From Clostridiales bacterium (GTDB lineage: Bacteria > Bacillota > Clostridia > Peptostreptococcales > Anaerovoracaceae), in assembly GCA_012735145.1 (NCBI GenBank), contig JAAYIA010000008.1, positions 1-35,268 of the forward strand: a stretch of 35,268 bases of DNA, read 5' to 3'. Positions 26,070 through 34,011 of this stretch are shown here, one piece after another; the first letter of the stretch is position 1; the number at the start of each line of letters is the position of its first letter. A program made the position numbers and the translations under genes. The notes beneath the pieces are model-generated. The model made no database searches, had not been told where the DNA came from, and worked only from the letters and a program-made list of their open reading frames with translations.

Positions 26070-27059
26070 CTATGAGATTTTTTCTTTGATAATTTTTTCG
26101 ACTAGAATTGAAGATATTAGGTTGATTGTTCTGGGATTTAGGATGAGATAGCCATTGATATAATCGGGATCTGATGAAATATCTATCCCTATAGATTGAA
26201 GATCAAGGTAGAAGGAATCCATATATTTCCTAATTGGAACAGTAATTTCGTATAAACCTGTGCTGGAATTAAATATAGAAGTAACAGGGCACTCCTCGTC
26301 AGGATAAAATGCTGCAGATGATGGATTGGATATCTGATCGCCGCAGATGTTAAGAATAAGTTTTTTAGATAATAAATTAGGCCTCACGGTGTAACTACCA
26401 TTCATAATGGGGAAACCATAATTGGCCATTGCAGAGTCCATATTTGCAATATCGGGAAGTGACATTGATAAAAGTCTGTGTAGCTGCAATACATCTTCTC
26501 TATTGTGTGTAAGGAGAATTTTCTCTAGTGTGGAATTTCCGGTAAGAGAATACTTATCAAATATTGAAATATTTTCTCTACCGGAAATAACATCTTGCCT
26601 GCTTGAAAAAATTCCATAGTGAGTTTCTATAGATTTTTGACTCATTGAGCCAAGATTATATCTAAGATTGGTATTCCTAATCAGAAAATTATACAAATCA
26701 AAATTATATAGATTTAATCTTTCTTCCAAGTAATTATGTTCGAGTCTTGTGTTAAGAAATGGAAGGTCAAATCTAAGACCGTTGAAGGTAATAAAGAAAT
26801 CTATTTGTTCTTGTTTGATAAAGTCCAAACTTGCCTCAAGGACTTTACATTCTTCAAGAGGATTTTCTGCAAGAAATTGCACAACTTTAATTCCCGAAGG
26901 GGTTTTAATAAGAAAAGCAATCAGAAAGATTTTTGATCTCTTAGAATCCAATCCTGTGGTTTCTATATCGAGTACACAGGATTTCAAGCCATCAAAATAA
27001 GACTTGAAATTTTCAGGATATTCATTGATGTTTTTATATTTTTTTATAAAACATTTCAT
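26070..27059 (-). CDS. DEDD-type 3'-5' exonuclease (YprB/RNase H-like)
   Basis: The protein has an RNase H-like exonuclease fold of the YprB type. Exo I is VLDIETTGLD (D31, E33), Exo II is FITFNGLRFDLPFL (D98), and Exo III is HNREDVLQLHRL (D189). The family is assumed to trim nucleic acids with two metal ions; the substrate is unknown. The 329-aa length includes a C-terminal part without recognised motifs. No ribosome binding site precedes the ATG. Instead an extended -10 TGCTATAAT ends 6 nt before it, which suggests leaderless translation. It stands downstream of ychF on the same strand, 28 bp away. Confidence 0.8.
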   Translation of the reverse strand: MKCFIKKYKNINEYPENFKSYFDGLKSCVLDIETTGLDSKRSKIFLIAFLIKTPSGIKVVQFLAENPLEECKVLEASLDFIKQEQIDFFITFNGLRFDLPFLNTRLEHNYLEERLNLYNFDLYNFLIRNTNLRYNLGSMSQKSIETHYGIFSSRQDVISGRENISIFDKYSLTGNSTLEKILLTHNREDVLQLHRLLSMSLPDIANMDSAMANYGFPIMNGSYTVRPNLLSKKLILNICGDQISNPSSAAFYPDEECPVTSIFNSSTGLYEITVPIRKYMDSFYLDLQSIGIDISSDPDYINGYLILNPRTINLISSILVEKIIKEKIS

Positions 27060-27065
27060 AGATTT

Positions 27066-27074
27066 ATTATAGCA
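27066..27074 (-). promoter_or_regulatory. Extended -10 element abutting the exonuclease start
   Basis: On the minus strand TGCTATAAT is followed by AAATCT and then the ATG, so the expected transcription start falls on or next to the A of the start codon. No clear -35 box and no purine-rich ribosome binding site are seen. Confidence 0.5.
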
Positions 27075-27086
27075 CTATGCATAAGT

Positions 27087-28178
27087 CTACACGTTAAAGA
27101 GGAAATGTACGACATCGCCGTCTTTGATTTCATATTCTTTGCCCTCAGATCTCAGCCAGCCGTGTTCTTTGGCAGCTGAAAGCTTACCGTCACATTCCAT
27201 AAGCTTATCGTAAGATATAGTTTCTGCTCTGATGAAGCCTCGCTCAAAATCCGTATGAATTTTTCCTGCCGCCTGTGGAGCGAGAGTGCCTCTCTTGATT
27301 GTCCAAGCACGAGTCTCATCTTCTCCAGTTGTAATGAATGATATCAGGTTAAGAAGGGCATATGAAGATTTGATAAGTTTATCAAGGCCTGTTTCATCTA
27401 TTCCCATATCTTCAAGGAAAATCGCTTTCTCGTCATCGTCAAGCTCCGAAAGTTCAGCTTCTATCTTTGCGCATATAACAACGACTTCTGACCCCTCTGT
27501 GGATGCATGTGCTCTGACTGCTTGAACATATTCGTTTTCATCGTCCATCAGTTCATCTTCAGAAATATTTGCGGCATATATTATTGGCTTAAATGTCAGG
27601 AGTTCAAGAGTTTTGACAAAGGCAGTCTCTTCTTCATCAAAGTCCATCATACGTGCAGAACGACCTTGGGACATATTGTTATATATATCTTGTAGTATTT
27701 TAAGTTCAGCTAAAGCAGATTTGTCTGATTTGGCCTGCTTCTCTGTCTTGGTAATACGTCTTTCAAGGACTTCCATGTCAGCTATTATAAGCTCAGTATT
27801 GATGATTTCTATATCATTTGCAGGATCGATGACACCATCAACATGAACAATGTTGGGATCGTTAAAACATCTTACGACATGCACTATTGCTTCAACTTCT
27901 CGAATATGACCAAGAAACTTATTTCCCAGGCCTTCGCCTTTGGATGCACCTTGAACAAGACCGGCAATATCACAAAACTCTATTGTGGTATATATGGTCT
28001 TCTTAGAATTATATACTTCGGAAAGGGTGGTAACGCGCTCATCGGGAACGGAAACAACACCAATATTAGGTTCAATGGTACAGAATGGATAGTTGGCAGC
28101 CTCAGCTCCGGATTTTGTAATTGCATTGAACAATGTGCTCTTGCCAACATTAGGCAAACCTACGATTCCAAGTTTCAT
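27087..28178 (-). CDS. ychF: Redox-regulated ATPase YchF (Obg family)
   Basis: YchF (OLA1 in eukaryotes) is a universally conserved Obg-type P-loop protein that prefers ATP and associates with ribosomes. G1 is GLPNVGKST near the N-terminus, followed by FCDIAGLVQGASKGEGLGNKFL and HVVRCF, and the C-terminal TGS domain ends AKEHGWLRSEGKEYEIKDGDVVHFLF. The length of 363 aa is standard. AAGGAG lies about 9 nt before the ATG. It lies between lgt and the exonuclease on the minus strand. Confidence 0.97.
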   Translation of the reverse strand: MKLGIVGLPNVGKSTLFNAITKSGAEAANYPFCTIEPNIGVVSVPDERVTTLSEVYNSKKTIYTTIEFCDIAGLVQGASKGEGLGNKFLGHIREVEAIVHVVRCFNDPNIVHVDGVIDPANDIEIINTELIIADMEVLERRITKTEKQAKSDKSALAELKILQDIYNNMSQGRSARMMDFDEEETAFVKTLELLTFKPIIYAANISEDELMDDENEYVQAVRAHASTEGSEVVVICAKIEAELSELDDDEKAIFLEDMGIDETGLDKLIKSSYALLNLISFITTGEDETRAWTIKRGTLAPQAAGKIHTDFERGFIRAETISYDKLMECDGKLSAAKEHGWLRSEGKEYEIKDGDVVHFLFNV

Positions 28179-28236
28179 GTTATGTAACTCCTTGCTTGTA
28201 TAATGATTAGACTATGCGTCTGTGGTAAATTCAAAT

Positions 28237-28986
28237 TTATTTAGATGTTATAGGTTGATTCTTGCGGCAATAGAAATACATTCCTGTGCAGAGAATAATT
28301 ATAACAACACTTAATAATTGGGCTTGCTTTAATGTACCAATCATCAGGCTGTCTGTTCTGAGAGACTCCACAAAAAACCTCTCTATTGAATATAATATTC
28401 CATATAATGCTATAGTTTGACCATATGCTTTTCTTCTGTTCTTATTATAATAACTAAGAAAGAAGAAGAGAACTAGACACCAAATTGATTCATACAAGTA
28501 TGTCGGATGGACTTTAACGTTATCGATAATAATTCCCCAAGGAAGATTTGTCGGGCCACCATGGGCTTCTCCATTGAAGAAATTACCCCATCTCCCTATT
28601 GATTGAGCGAGTGCAACAGAAGGGATAAGAAGATCCATCATATTAAGTGGGTTGATTTTTTTTCGTTTGCAAACTATGTAAAGTGTTGCTATTCCGAATA
28701 TGAGACCTCCGTGTATTGCCAGCCCTCCGTTGCGTATATTAATCATCTCAGCGAAAGTATTGTAATAATTAAGATTAAATAAGACATAATAAAACCGAGC
28801 TCCTATAATGCCTATAGGAAGCATCCAGATTGTAACATCAAGAACATCATCACCTGTGAGATTATGCAGTGAAGCACGTTTTACTGATATGAGAATAGAA
28901 ATGCACATAGCAGCAGCGATAAGGATGCCATACCACCTTATATCGATGTTACCTATGCTGAAAGCAACAGGGTTTGGTTGAATCAT
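28237..28986 (-). CDS. lgt: Prolipoprotein diacylglyceryl transferase
   Basis: Lgt is an integral membrane enzyme that transfers diacylglycerol to the lipobox cysteine of prolipoproteins. The 249-aa protein has about seven hydrophobic segments and the conserved IRWYGILIA, NGGLAIHGG, GRWGNFFNGEAHGGPT (the Lgt signature with the essential Arg) and HPTYLYES. The frame reaches 29016, but ATG 28986 has GGAGG at 7 nt and gives the usual N-terminus MIQPNPVAFSIG. A good promoter lies upstream. ychF follows 58 bp downstream and may be co-transcribed. Confidence 0.96.
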   Translation of the reverse strand: MIQPNPVAFSIGNIDIRWYGILIAAAMCISILISVKRASLHNLTGDDVLDVTIWMLPIGIIGARFYYVLFNLNYYNTFAEMINIRNGGLAIHGGLIFGIATLYIVCKRKKINPLNMMDLLIPSVALAQSIGRWGNFFNGEAHGGPTNLPWGIIIDNVKVHPTYLYESIWCLVLFFFLSYYNKNRRKAYGQTIALYGILYSIERFFVESLRTDSLMIGTLKQAQLLSVVIIILCTGMYFYCRKNQPITSK

Positions 28987-29001
28987 AATAACCTCCGATA
29001 G

Positions 29002-29030
29002 CATATAGTTTAGCACAATATGGCTGTCAA
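29002..29030 (-). promoter_or_regulatory. Promoter for lgt
   Basis: On the minus strand a consensus TTGACA (29025-29030) is followed after 17 bp by TATATG (29002-29007), about 15 bp before the lgt start. Confidence 0.65.
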
Positions 29031-29198
29031 ATTACTCATATATTGCGAGAAATCTGTAAATTTTTAAAGGAATATATATAGCTGTGGTCACAACATCGTT
29101 TTATCGAGATTTTAGATTAACATTTCAATCACTTAGAATGTATATAAAAGAAAAAAAGCATAAGAATAAAATGTTGATTATTGAGTACAAACTAAGCA

Positions 29199-29227
29199 TT
29201 GACAATACATGCTTCTTTTGCTAATAT
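29199..29227 (+). promoter_or_regulatory. Strong promoter of the tRNA array
   Basis: A consensus TTGACA at 29199-29204 and TAATAT at 29222-29227 have 17-bp spacing and an extended TGC just before the -10. Transcription would start about 28 bp ahead of the first tRNA. The rest of the gap since lgt (29031-29198) is AT-rich without visible features. Confidence 0.85.
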
Positions 29228-29262
29228 TGACAAGCACGGTTTTTTATTGAAGCTGTATTTGT

Positions 29263-29339
29263 GGCGGCGTAGCTTAGTTGGCTATAGCGTCCGGTTCATA
29301 CCCGGAAGGTCACTGGTTCAAGTCCAGTCGCCGCTACCA
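29263..29339 (+). tRNA. tRNA-Met (anticodon CAT, elongator type)
   Basis: Acceptor GGCGGCG/CGCCGCT, anticodon stem TCCGG/CCGGA with loop TTCATAC, T stem ACTGG/CCAGT, CCA encoded. The paired position 1-72 (G-U) and close likeness to the Firmicutes elongator tRNA-Met argue against an initiator; a tRNA-Ile(CAU) is less likely. Confidence 0.93.
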
Positions 29340-29343
29340 TGAA

Positions 29344-29419
29344 GGGCGCTTAGCTCAGCTGGGAGAGCACCTGCCTTACAAGCAGGGGGTCATAGGTTCG
29401 AGCCCTATAGCGCCCACCA
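29344..29419 (+). tRNA. tRNA-Val (anticodon TAC)
   Basis: Acceptor GGGCGCT/AGCGCCC, D stem GCTC/GAGC, anticodon stem CCTGC/GCAGG with loop CTTACAA, T stem ATAGG/CCTAT, CCA encoded. With the GAC isoacceptor at 15968 both Val classes are present in the window. Confidence 0.97.
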
Positions 29420-29424
29420 TTATT

Positions 29425-29501
29425 GGCCGAGTAGTTCAGTTGGTTAGAATGCCAGCCTGTCACGCTGGAGGTCGACGGTTCGAGCCCGTTCTCGGTCGCC
29501 A
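29425..29501 (+). tRNA. tRNA-Asp (anticodon GTC)
   Basis: Acceptor GGCCGAG/CTCGGTC, anticodon stem CCAGC/GCTGG with loop CTGTCAC, T arm GACGG-TTCGAGC-CCGTT, discriminator G and an encoded CCA. Confidence 0.96.
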
Positions 29502-29526
29502 ATTTTTTAAGAAAATGTTGTTTTGT

Positions 29527-29603
29527 GGTGGGTGTCGTCAAGTGGTTAAGACACAGGGTTGTGGCTCCTGTATACGTGGGTTCGAATCCCACCATCCACC
29601 CCA
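29527..29603 (+). tRNA. tRNA-His (anticodon GTG)
   Basis: Acceptor GTGGGTG/CATCCAC with an encoded extra G at position -1 (29527) opposite C73, the His identity element. Anticodon stem CAGGG/TCCTG with loop TTGTGGC, T stem GTGGG/CCCAC, CCA encoded. Confidence 0.96.
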
Positions 29604-29634
29604 TTTTTTCCGATATACAGTAGTGTATATTTGT

Positions 29635-29709
29635 TGGGGTATAGCCAAGCGGTAAGGCAACGGATTCTGATTCCGTCATTCGCAGGTTCGAATCCTGCTA
29701 CCCTAGCCA
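29635..29709 (+). tRNA. tRNA-Gln (anticodon CTG)
   Basis: Acceptor TGGGGTA/TACCCTA, anticodon stem ACGGA/TCCGT with loop TTCTGAT giving anticodon CTG, T stem GCAGG/CCTGC, discriminator G, CCA encoded. It reads CAG only, so a TTG isoacceptor must exist elsewhere for CAA. Confidence 0.95.
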
Positions 29710-29716
29710 AAAATTC

Positions 29717-29736
29717 TGTCGAGTATTTGCTCGACA
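29717..29736 (+). repeat. Perfect inverted repeat between tRNA-Gln and tRNA-Cys
   Basis: TGTCGAG at 29717-29723 and CTCGACA at 29730-29736 form a 7-bp stem with a 6-nt loop. No T run follows, so it is not a standard terminator; it may guide processing or limit read-through. Confidence 0.6.
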
Positions 29737-29740
29737 CTAT

Positions 29741-29814
29741 GGCGACATAGCCAAGTGGTAAGGCACGAGTCTGCAAAACTCTGATCCCCGGTTCAAATCC
29801 GGGTGTCGCCTCCA
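29741..29814 (+). tRNA. tRNA-Cys (anticodon GCA)
   Basis: Acceptor GGCGACA/TGTCGCC, loop CTGCAAA with anticodon GCA, T arm CCCGG-TTCAAAT-CCGGG, discriminator T and an encoded CCA. It is the last gene of the array. Confidence 0.96.
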
Positions 29815-29820
29815 AAAAAT

Positions 29821-29867
29821 ACATGTTTCATTTAACTCGAAAAGTTAAATGAAACATGTTTTTTTAT
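29821..29867 (+). terminator. Terminator of the tRNA array
   Basis: A perfect 17-bp stem (29821-29837 with 29843-29859, loop CGAAA) is followed by seven further Ts. Confidence 0.95.
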
Positions 29868-29983
29868 TGAACTTGCTTTCCCTACAGAGGGGGGGTATCA
29901 TGCCTTCAAACATATATACACATAGGAGGGCCTTATTTCTTATCGATGTATATTAAAGTGTTTATTAGAAGGGAATTAATAAC

Positions 29984-31293
29984 ATGAAAGTGAAAAAAAG
30001 AAAAAGTATTGCATTAACGCTCGTCATGGTTTTAGTTAGCTTATTTGCTATTCAAATGTTTGTCGAGCCAACACTTGCATTAGCCGATTACGGTTCTGCT
30101 AATCAAGAAAATGCTTCTGACAGCTCTGCAGTTGATAACGCTACAGATGTAGACGCTTCGGATAAAGACGTTGTTAATGAAGGCCTGTCCAAACAAAAAA
30201 CATCTCAGAACAATATCAATGCTAGGGGAGGTGCTGCAGCTATTATAGACGTTGTAGTTCCAGCTATTTGGTATCCGGTTGATAAAGATACCAATAAAGT
30301 CATTAAGGGGCTGACTCCGAAGATCACCTATCCGGGTATGTTTCCAAGATCAGAAGTTGCAAGAATGTATGACGGCAGCGACATATACCAGATTGATTTG
30401 ATGGGAACACCTAAGCCTAAAGAACCTGGCAGCTGGTGGCAAATAACTTTATGTACACCTCCAATCTTTGGTTTACGGACAAGTTTCATCGAGTAGTTGC
30501 CCAGGCATATGGAACATATGAATTAGATGGAGGTGGGGGAAATAAAGTCAGCTCTGTTAGAAAGGTTAAGTACGGAAGCTTTGAAGCAGAAGCTAAGTTC
30601 GATGATACATTAAATGATTTTGTTGGACTTCACGGTTCAGATAGAGCTCCATATCAAGAAGGCAAGACGATGGAAATCTATATTGCTACAAAAACAAAGG
30701 ATGTCAGCTTGTCAGAACCTTCCTTCAAAACCGGTGATGTTATCGTTAAAGATGTAATGAGTGACGAAACAGTCCGAGATACACTTATCGATCATGTGGA
30801 GAAAGTAGAATATGTGTATCTTCCAGAGACATTAGAAGCAGGAGCCGGAGAGACTAAAGAATTGGATTTGTCTGTACTTGATACCCTATTTCTCTATCAA
30901 TATAATTCAGATGACTCTGGAGACTTTATAAAGTCCGGTAGCGATTATATAAACTTCATGAGTGAGTCTTTTGTAGGACTTCCTGAAGGGAAGTACGAGG
31001 CTGTTTACCCTATTTACTGGGATCGGGATATTCCGGACTACCTAAGCTCTCCTGATACATTCTCAAGAAACCGTTATAAATTTGAAGATACTTTCCACTT
31101 TACATTTGAAGTAAAGAAGGAAGCAACATCGACAGATAATACGAAGGATGACACAGGTCTGACTAATACAAATGACGATGCGAATCAGATCAAAACAGGT
31201 GATGAAAGCAGTATTTATTTATGGATAAGTATACTTTTGGTAGCAGCGTTGGGAATTTTTACGCTAAAAGATAGAATAATTAAAAAACACTAA
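29984..31293 (+). pseudogene. Frameshifted secreted/cell-wall protein gene
   Basis: Two overlapping frames make one protein. The first (29984-30496) has a signal peptide: a basic start MKVKKRKS, a hydrophobic core, and a likely cleavage after TLALA (about residue 34). The second frame continues from about 30441 to 31293 and ends IKTGDESSIYLW, a hydrophobic segment, then KDRIIKKH, the layout of a cell-wall sorting signal but with Ile where LPxTG has Pro. The total of 1310 nt is one short of a multiple of three. Adding one A to the AAA run in GGCAAATAAC (about 30441) would read WWQNNFMY and give about 436 aa. The start has AAGGGA upstream. The cause may be mutation, phase-variation-like slippage or a sequence error. 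No known domain is recognised between the ends. Confidence 0.75.
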
Positions 31294-31321
31294 TTAGATT
31301 CATATATTCATTAAGAAATAA

Positions 31322-31352
31322 AAAAAGCTGCACATAAGGTGCAGTTTTTTTT
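31322..31352 (+). terminator. Terminator after the surface-protein gene
   Basis: CTGCAC (31328-31333) pairs with GTGCAG (31339-31344) around ATAAG, flanked by an A tract before and eight Ts after. The flanking A and T runs extend the stem, so it may work in both directions. Confidence 0.85.
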
Positions 31353-31438
31353 ATTATAAAATTTGTTTGAAATGAGAGGATGATATAGCTTTATTTATTA
31401 AAATAGATGCAATTAATATGATACTATTAGTTTAGGAA

Positions 31439-31447
31439 TGGTATAAA
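31439..31447 (+). promoter_or_regulatory. Candidate extended -10 promoter for the gap operon
   Basis: TGGTATAAA at 31439-31447 fits an extended -10 element, 23 bp before the gap start. No good -35 is seen in front of it. It lies after the terminator of the previous unit. Confidence 0.4.
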
Positions 31448-31470
31448 AAAATAGAGAGGAGACTTTGCGT

Positions 31471-32490
31471 ATGAAAATTGCGATTAATGGTTTTGGAAGA
31501 ATCGGAAGGCTTTCTTTTCGTAAAATTTTAAACAATAAAAATATAGAAATCGTTGCAATTAATGATCTTACAAGTCCCGAAATGCTGGCATATCTTCTCA
31601 GAAATGATAGTGTTCAGCGAAGATTCGATGCAGAAGTAACAAATGATGATGAGGATATATTTGTGAATGGCAAGAAGTATAAAATCTATGACGAGGCTGA
31701 TCCTGCCAACCTACCTTGGAAGGAGCTGGATGTAGATATAGTTCTCGAGTGTACTGGATTTTTTGCATCAAAATCAAAAGCTCAGGCTCATATAGATGCA
31801 GGAGCAAAAAAAGTCTTGATTTCTGCTCCTGCCGGAGATGATTTACCGACGATAGTATACGGAGTCAACCATAATATTCTTACAAAAGATGACATAATCG
31901 TATCGGGAGCGTCTTGTACGACAAACTGTCTTGCTCCGATGGCAAAGGTCCTAAGTGATTATAGAGAAGTAAGAACTGGATTTATGACTACAATACATGC
32001 TTATACAGGAGATCAGATGCTTTTGGATGGTCCTCATAGAAAAGGAGACCTTAGAAGAACAAGAGCCGGTGCCATCAATATTGTACCAAGCACCACTGGA
32101 GCGGCAAAAGCTATCGGGCTTGTTATTCCAGAGCTTGCAGGTAAATTGATTGGATCGGCACAAAGAGTTCCTGTTCCTGCAGGTTCTATAACCATTCTTG
32201 ATGCTACACTCAAAGATGAGACAGAGACTGTTTCGGTAGAAGATCTTAATGAGGCAATGAGGGCAGCAGCCTCTCAATCATTCGGATATACCGAAGAAGA
32301 AATTGTCTCAAGCGATGTGATTGGAATGAGCTATGGTTCTCTTTTTGATGCAACACAGACACTTGCAGAAAAATGTGGAACTCACATATACGAAGTAAGA
32401 GTTGTTTCATGGTATGATAATGAAATGGGCTATGTCTGCCAGCTGATAAGGACGCTCGAACACATGATGACATTAACGCATAACAGTTAG
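31471..32490 (+). CDS. gap: Glyceraldehyde-3-phosphate dehydrogenase
   Basis: Converts glyceraldehyde 3-phosphate, phosphate and NAD+ to 1,3-bisphosphoglycerate. NGFGRIGR opens the Rossmann fold, D32 in AINDLT favours NAD+ over NADP+, and the catalytic cysteine is C149 in [12 protein letters not shown], followed by HAYTGDQ with the base histidine. The size of 339 aa is normal. The frame begins at TTG 31465, but ATG 31471 with GAGGAG at a suitable distance is preferred. Unusually it is not followed by pgk or tpiA. The next gene, an aminotransferase, starts 37 bp downstream behind AAAGGAGG with no terminator between, so they are likely co-transcribed. Confidence 0.96.
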   Translation: MKIAINGFGRIGRLSFRKILNNKNIEIVAINDLTSPEMLAYLLRNDSVQRRFDAEVTNDDEDIFVNGKKYKIYDEADPANLPWKELDVDIVLECTGFFASKSKAQAHIDAGAKKVLISAPAGDDLPTIVYGVNHNILTKDDIIVSGASCTTNCLAPMAKVLSDYREVRTGFMTTIHAYTGDQMLLDGPHRKGDLRRTRAGAINIVPSTTGAAKAIGLVIPELAGKLIGSAQRVPVPAGSITILDATLKDETETVSVEDLNEAMRAAASQSFGYTEEEIVSSDVIGMSYGSLFDATQTLAEKCGTHIYEVRVVSWYDNEMGYVCQLIRTLEHMMTLTHNS

Positions 32491-32527
32491 ATATATATAT
32501 GGATTTGTTATAAAAGGAGGATGGAAA

Positions 32528-34009
32528 ATGGCTTACAATGGATTTGCGATTGACGAATATCTGGATGCTGATGCAATTAATTTTCAACTTGATGAACTTA
32601 TTAAGAAGCCGATTTATGGTGTTAAACCCGAGGCTTTAAGGGATTATGTAGATAATTATTTCGAAAAAAAATGCACAGGCTCAAAAAAAATGACAACACA
32701 AGCAAAGGAAGTTATTCCCGGTGGTGTTCAGCATAACTTGGCATTTAACTACCCGTTCCCATTGGCAATAGATAAAGCCGAAGGGGCATATTTATATGAT
32801 GTAGATGGAAATAAATATTATGATTTTCTACAAGCCGGTGGACCTATAATACTTGGAAGTAATGATCCCGTTGTTAGAGATGCAGTTATCGATCTGTTAA
32901 AAAACTGTGGACCATCCACAGGTCTTTTTCATGATTTTGAAGAAAAACTTGCGAGAAAGATATCTGAATGTGTACCAAGCGTTGATAAGTTCAGAATGCT
33001 TGGATCGGGTACCGAAGCGTGCATGGTTGCAGTAAGAATAGCCAGACTTAAAACGGGTAACAAAAACATACTAAAAATGGGCGGAGCCTATCATGGCTGG
33101 TCAGATCAGCTTGCTTATGGAATAAGGATACCGGGAACAAAGGGTTTGCTTTCAAAGGGTGTACCTGGATTTGTGTTAAAACATACAGATGAATTTTTCC
33201 CGGGTGATCTTGAAGACCTTGAAAGAAAACTAAAGAAGAACAAGTTTAATGGTGGAACTGCCGCGGTATTTATAGAGCCAATTGGTCCGGAGAGCGGAAC
33301 AAGGCCTGTGTCCAAAGCATTTGTTAGAGGATGTGAGAGGCTGGCACATGAATATGGTGCGCTGTTGGTGTGCGATGAAGTTGTATCCGGATTTAGAATT
33401 GGTATGAGCGGAGCTCAGGGATATTTTGGTATTGATCCCGACCTTACAATATTTGGGAAAGCCATAGCAGGAGGGTATCCGGGTGCGGGTGGCGTAGGTG
33501 GTCACAACGATTGCATGGCTCATCTGGGTGCCGGTCTTGATTCTTCTGGAAAAAAGATTAAGAAAGCTTTATGCGGTGGTACAGTATCTGCTACGCCTAT
33601 TTCATGTATAGCAGGATATACGGCAATCTGCGAGATTGAAAAACGTAATGCATGCGAAACGGCAGGTAGAATGGGAGATAGGCTCACCAAGGGATTACAG
33701 GAACTTATCAAAAAACACGACCTACCTTTTGTCGCTTTCAATCAAGGATCGATTTGTCATCTGGATAGTGTTGGAACTATGCATTTTGCCATTGATTGGA
33801 GCAAACCGTGGGAGGTTCCAAAGATTCTCAAACAAACCGGTAAGAGACAGGTGGAAATGGAGCATATAGGGGCTGCGTATATGGCAGAAGGCATTGTTAC
33901 ACTCGCAGGATCCAGGTTGTATACGAGTGCTGCATACACGGAAGAAATGATTGACGATGCACTGACGAGATTTGACAGGGTGTTTGCAAATTGTGAGAAG
34001 TTAAAATAG
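32528..34009 (+). CDS. Class III PLP-dependent aminotransferase (glutamate-1-semialdehyde aminomutase-like)
   Basis: Fold-type I, class III. The aminomutase-like start AKEVIPGGVQHN lies near residue 59, GSGTEACMVAVRIAR is the phosphate-binding loop, AYHGWSD follows, D283 in LVCDEVVSGFR contacts the pyridine nitrogen, and K311 in TIFGKAIAGGYPGAG is the PLP lysine. At 493 aa it is about 60 residues longer than HemL, mostly through a helical N-terminal extension. No other heme gene is nearby, so a role in tetrapyrrole synthesis is unlikely. Context (gap, class II aldolase and FGGY kinase) points to transamination of a sugar- or polyol-derived aldehyde or ketone. The substrate is unknown. Confidence 0.88.
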   Translation: MAYNGFAIDEYLDADAINFQLDELIKKPIYGVKPEALRDYVDNYFEKKCTGSKKMTTQAKEVIPGGVQHNLAFNYPFPLAIDKAEGAYLYDVDGNKYYDFLQAGGPIILGSNDPVVRDAVIDLLKNCGPSTGLFHDFEEKLARKISECVPSVDKFRMLGSGTEACMVAVRIARLKTGNKNILKMGGAYHGWSDQLAYGIRIPGTKGLLSKGVPGFVLKHTDEFFPGDLEDLERKLKKNKFNGGTAAVFIEPIGPESGTRPVSKAFVRGCERLAHEYGALLVCDEVVSGFRIGMSGAQGYFGIDPDLTIFGKAIAGGYPGAGGVGGHNDCMAHLGAGLDSSGKKIKKALCGGTVSATPISCIAGYTAICEIEKRNACETAGRMGDRLTKGLQELIKKHDLPFVAFNQGSICHLDSVGTMHFAIDWSKPWEVPKILKQTGKRQVEMEHIGAAYMAEGIVTLAGSRLYTSAAYTEEMIDDALTRFDRVFANCEKLK

Positions 34010-34011
34010 GT

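Noticed and set aside
27286-28187. A chain of plus-strand open frames opposite ychF
   Set aside because: They are antisense shadows of a conserved gene and show no family motifs or ribosome binding sites.
29278-29824. Several open frames on both strands across the tRNA array
   Set aside because: They overlap well-formed tRNA genes almost completely and read the repeated tRNA elements; no ribosome binding site or codon pattern supports them.
30430-30500. Programmed ribosomal frameshift in the surface-protein gene
   Set aside because: There is no heptameric slippery sequence or clear downstream stimulator; a one-base loss in an A run is simpler.
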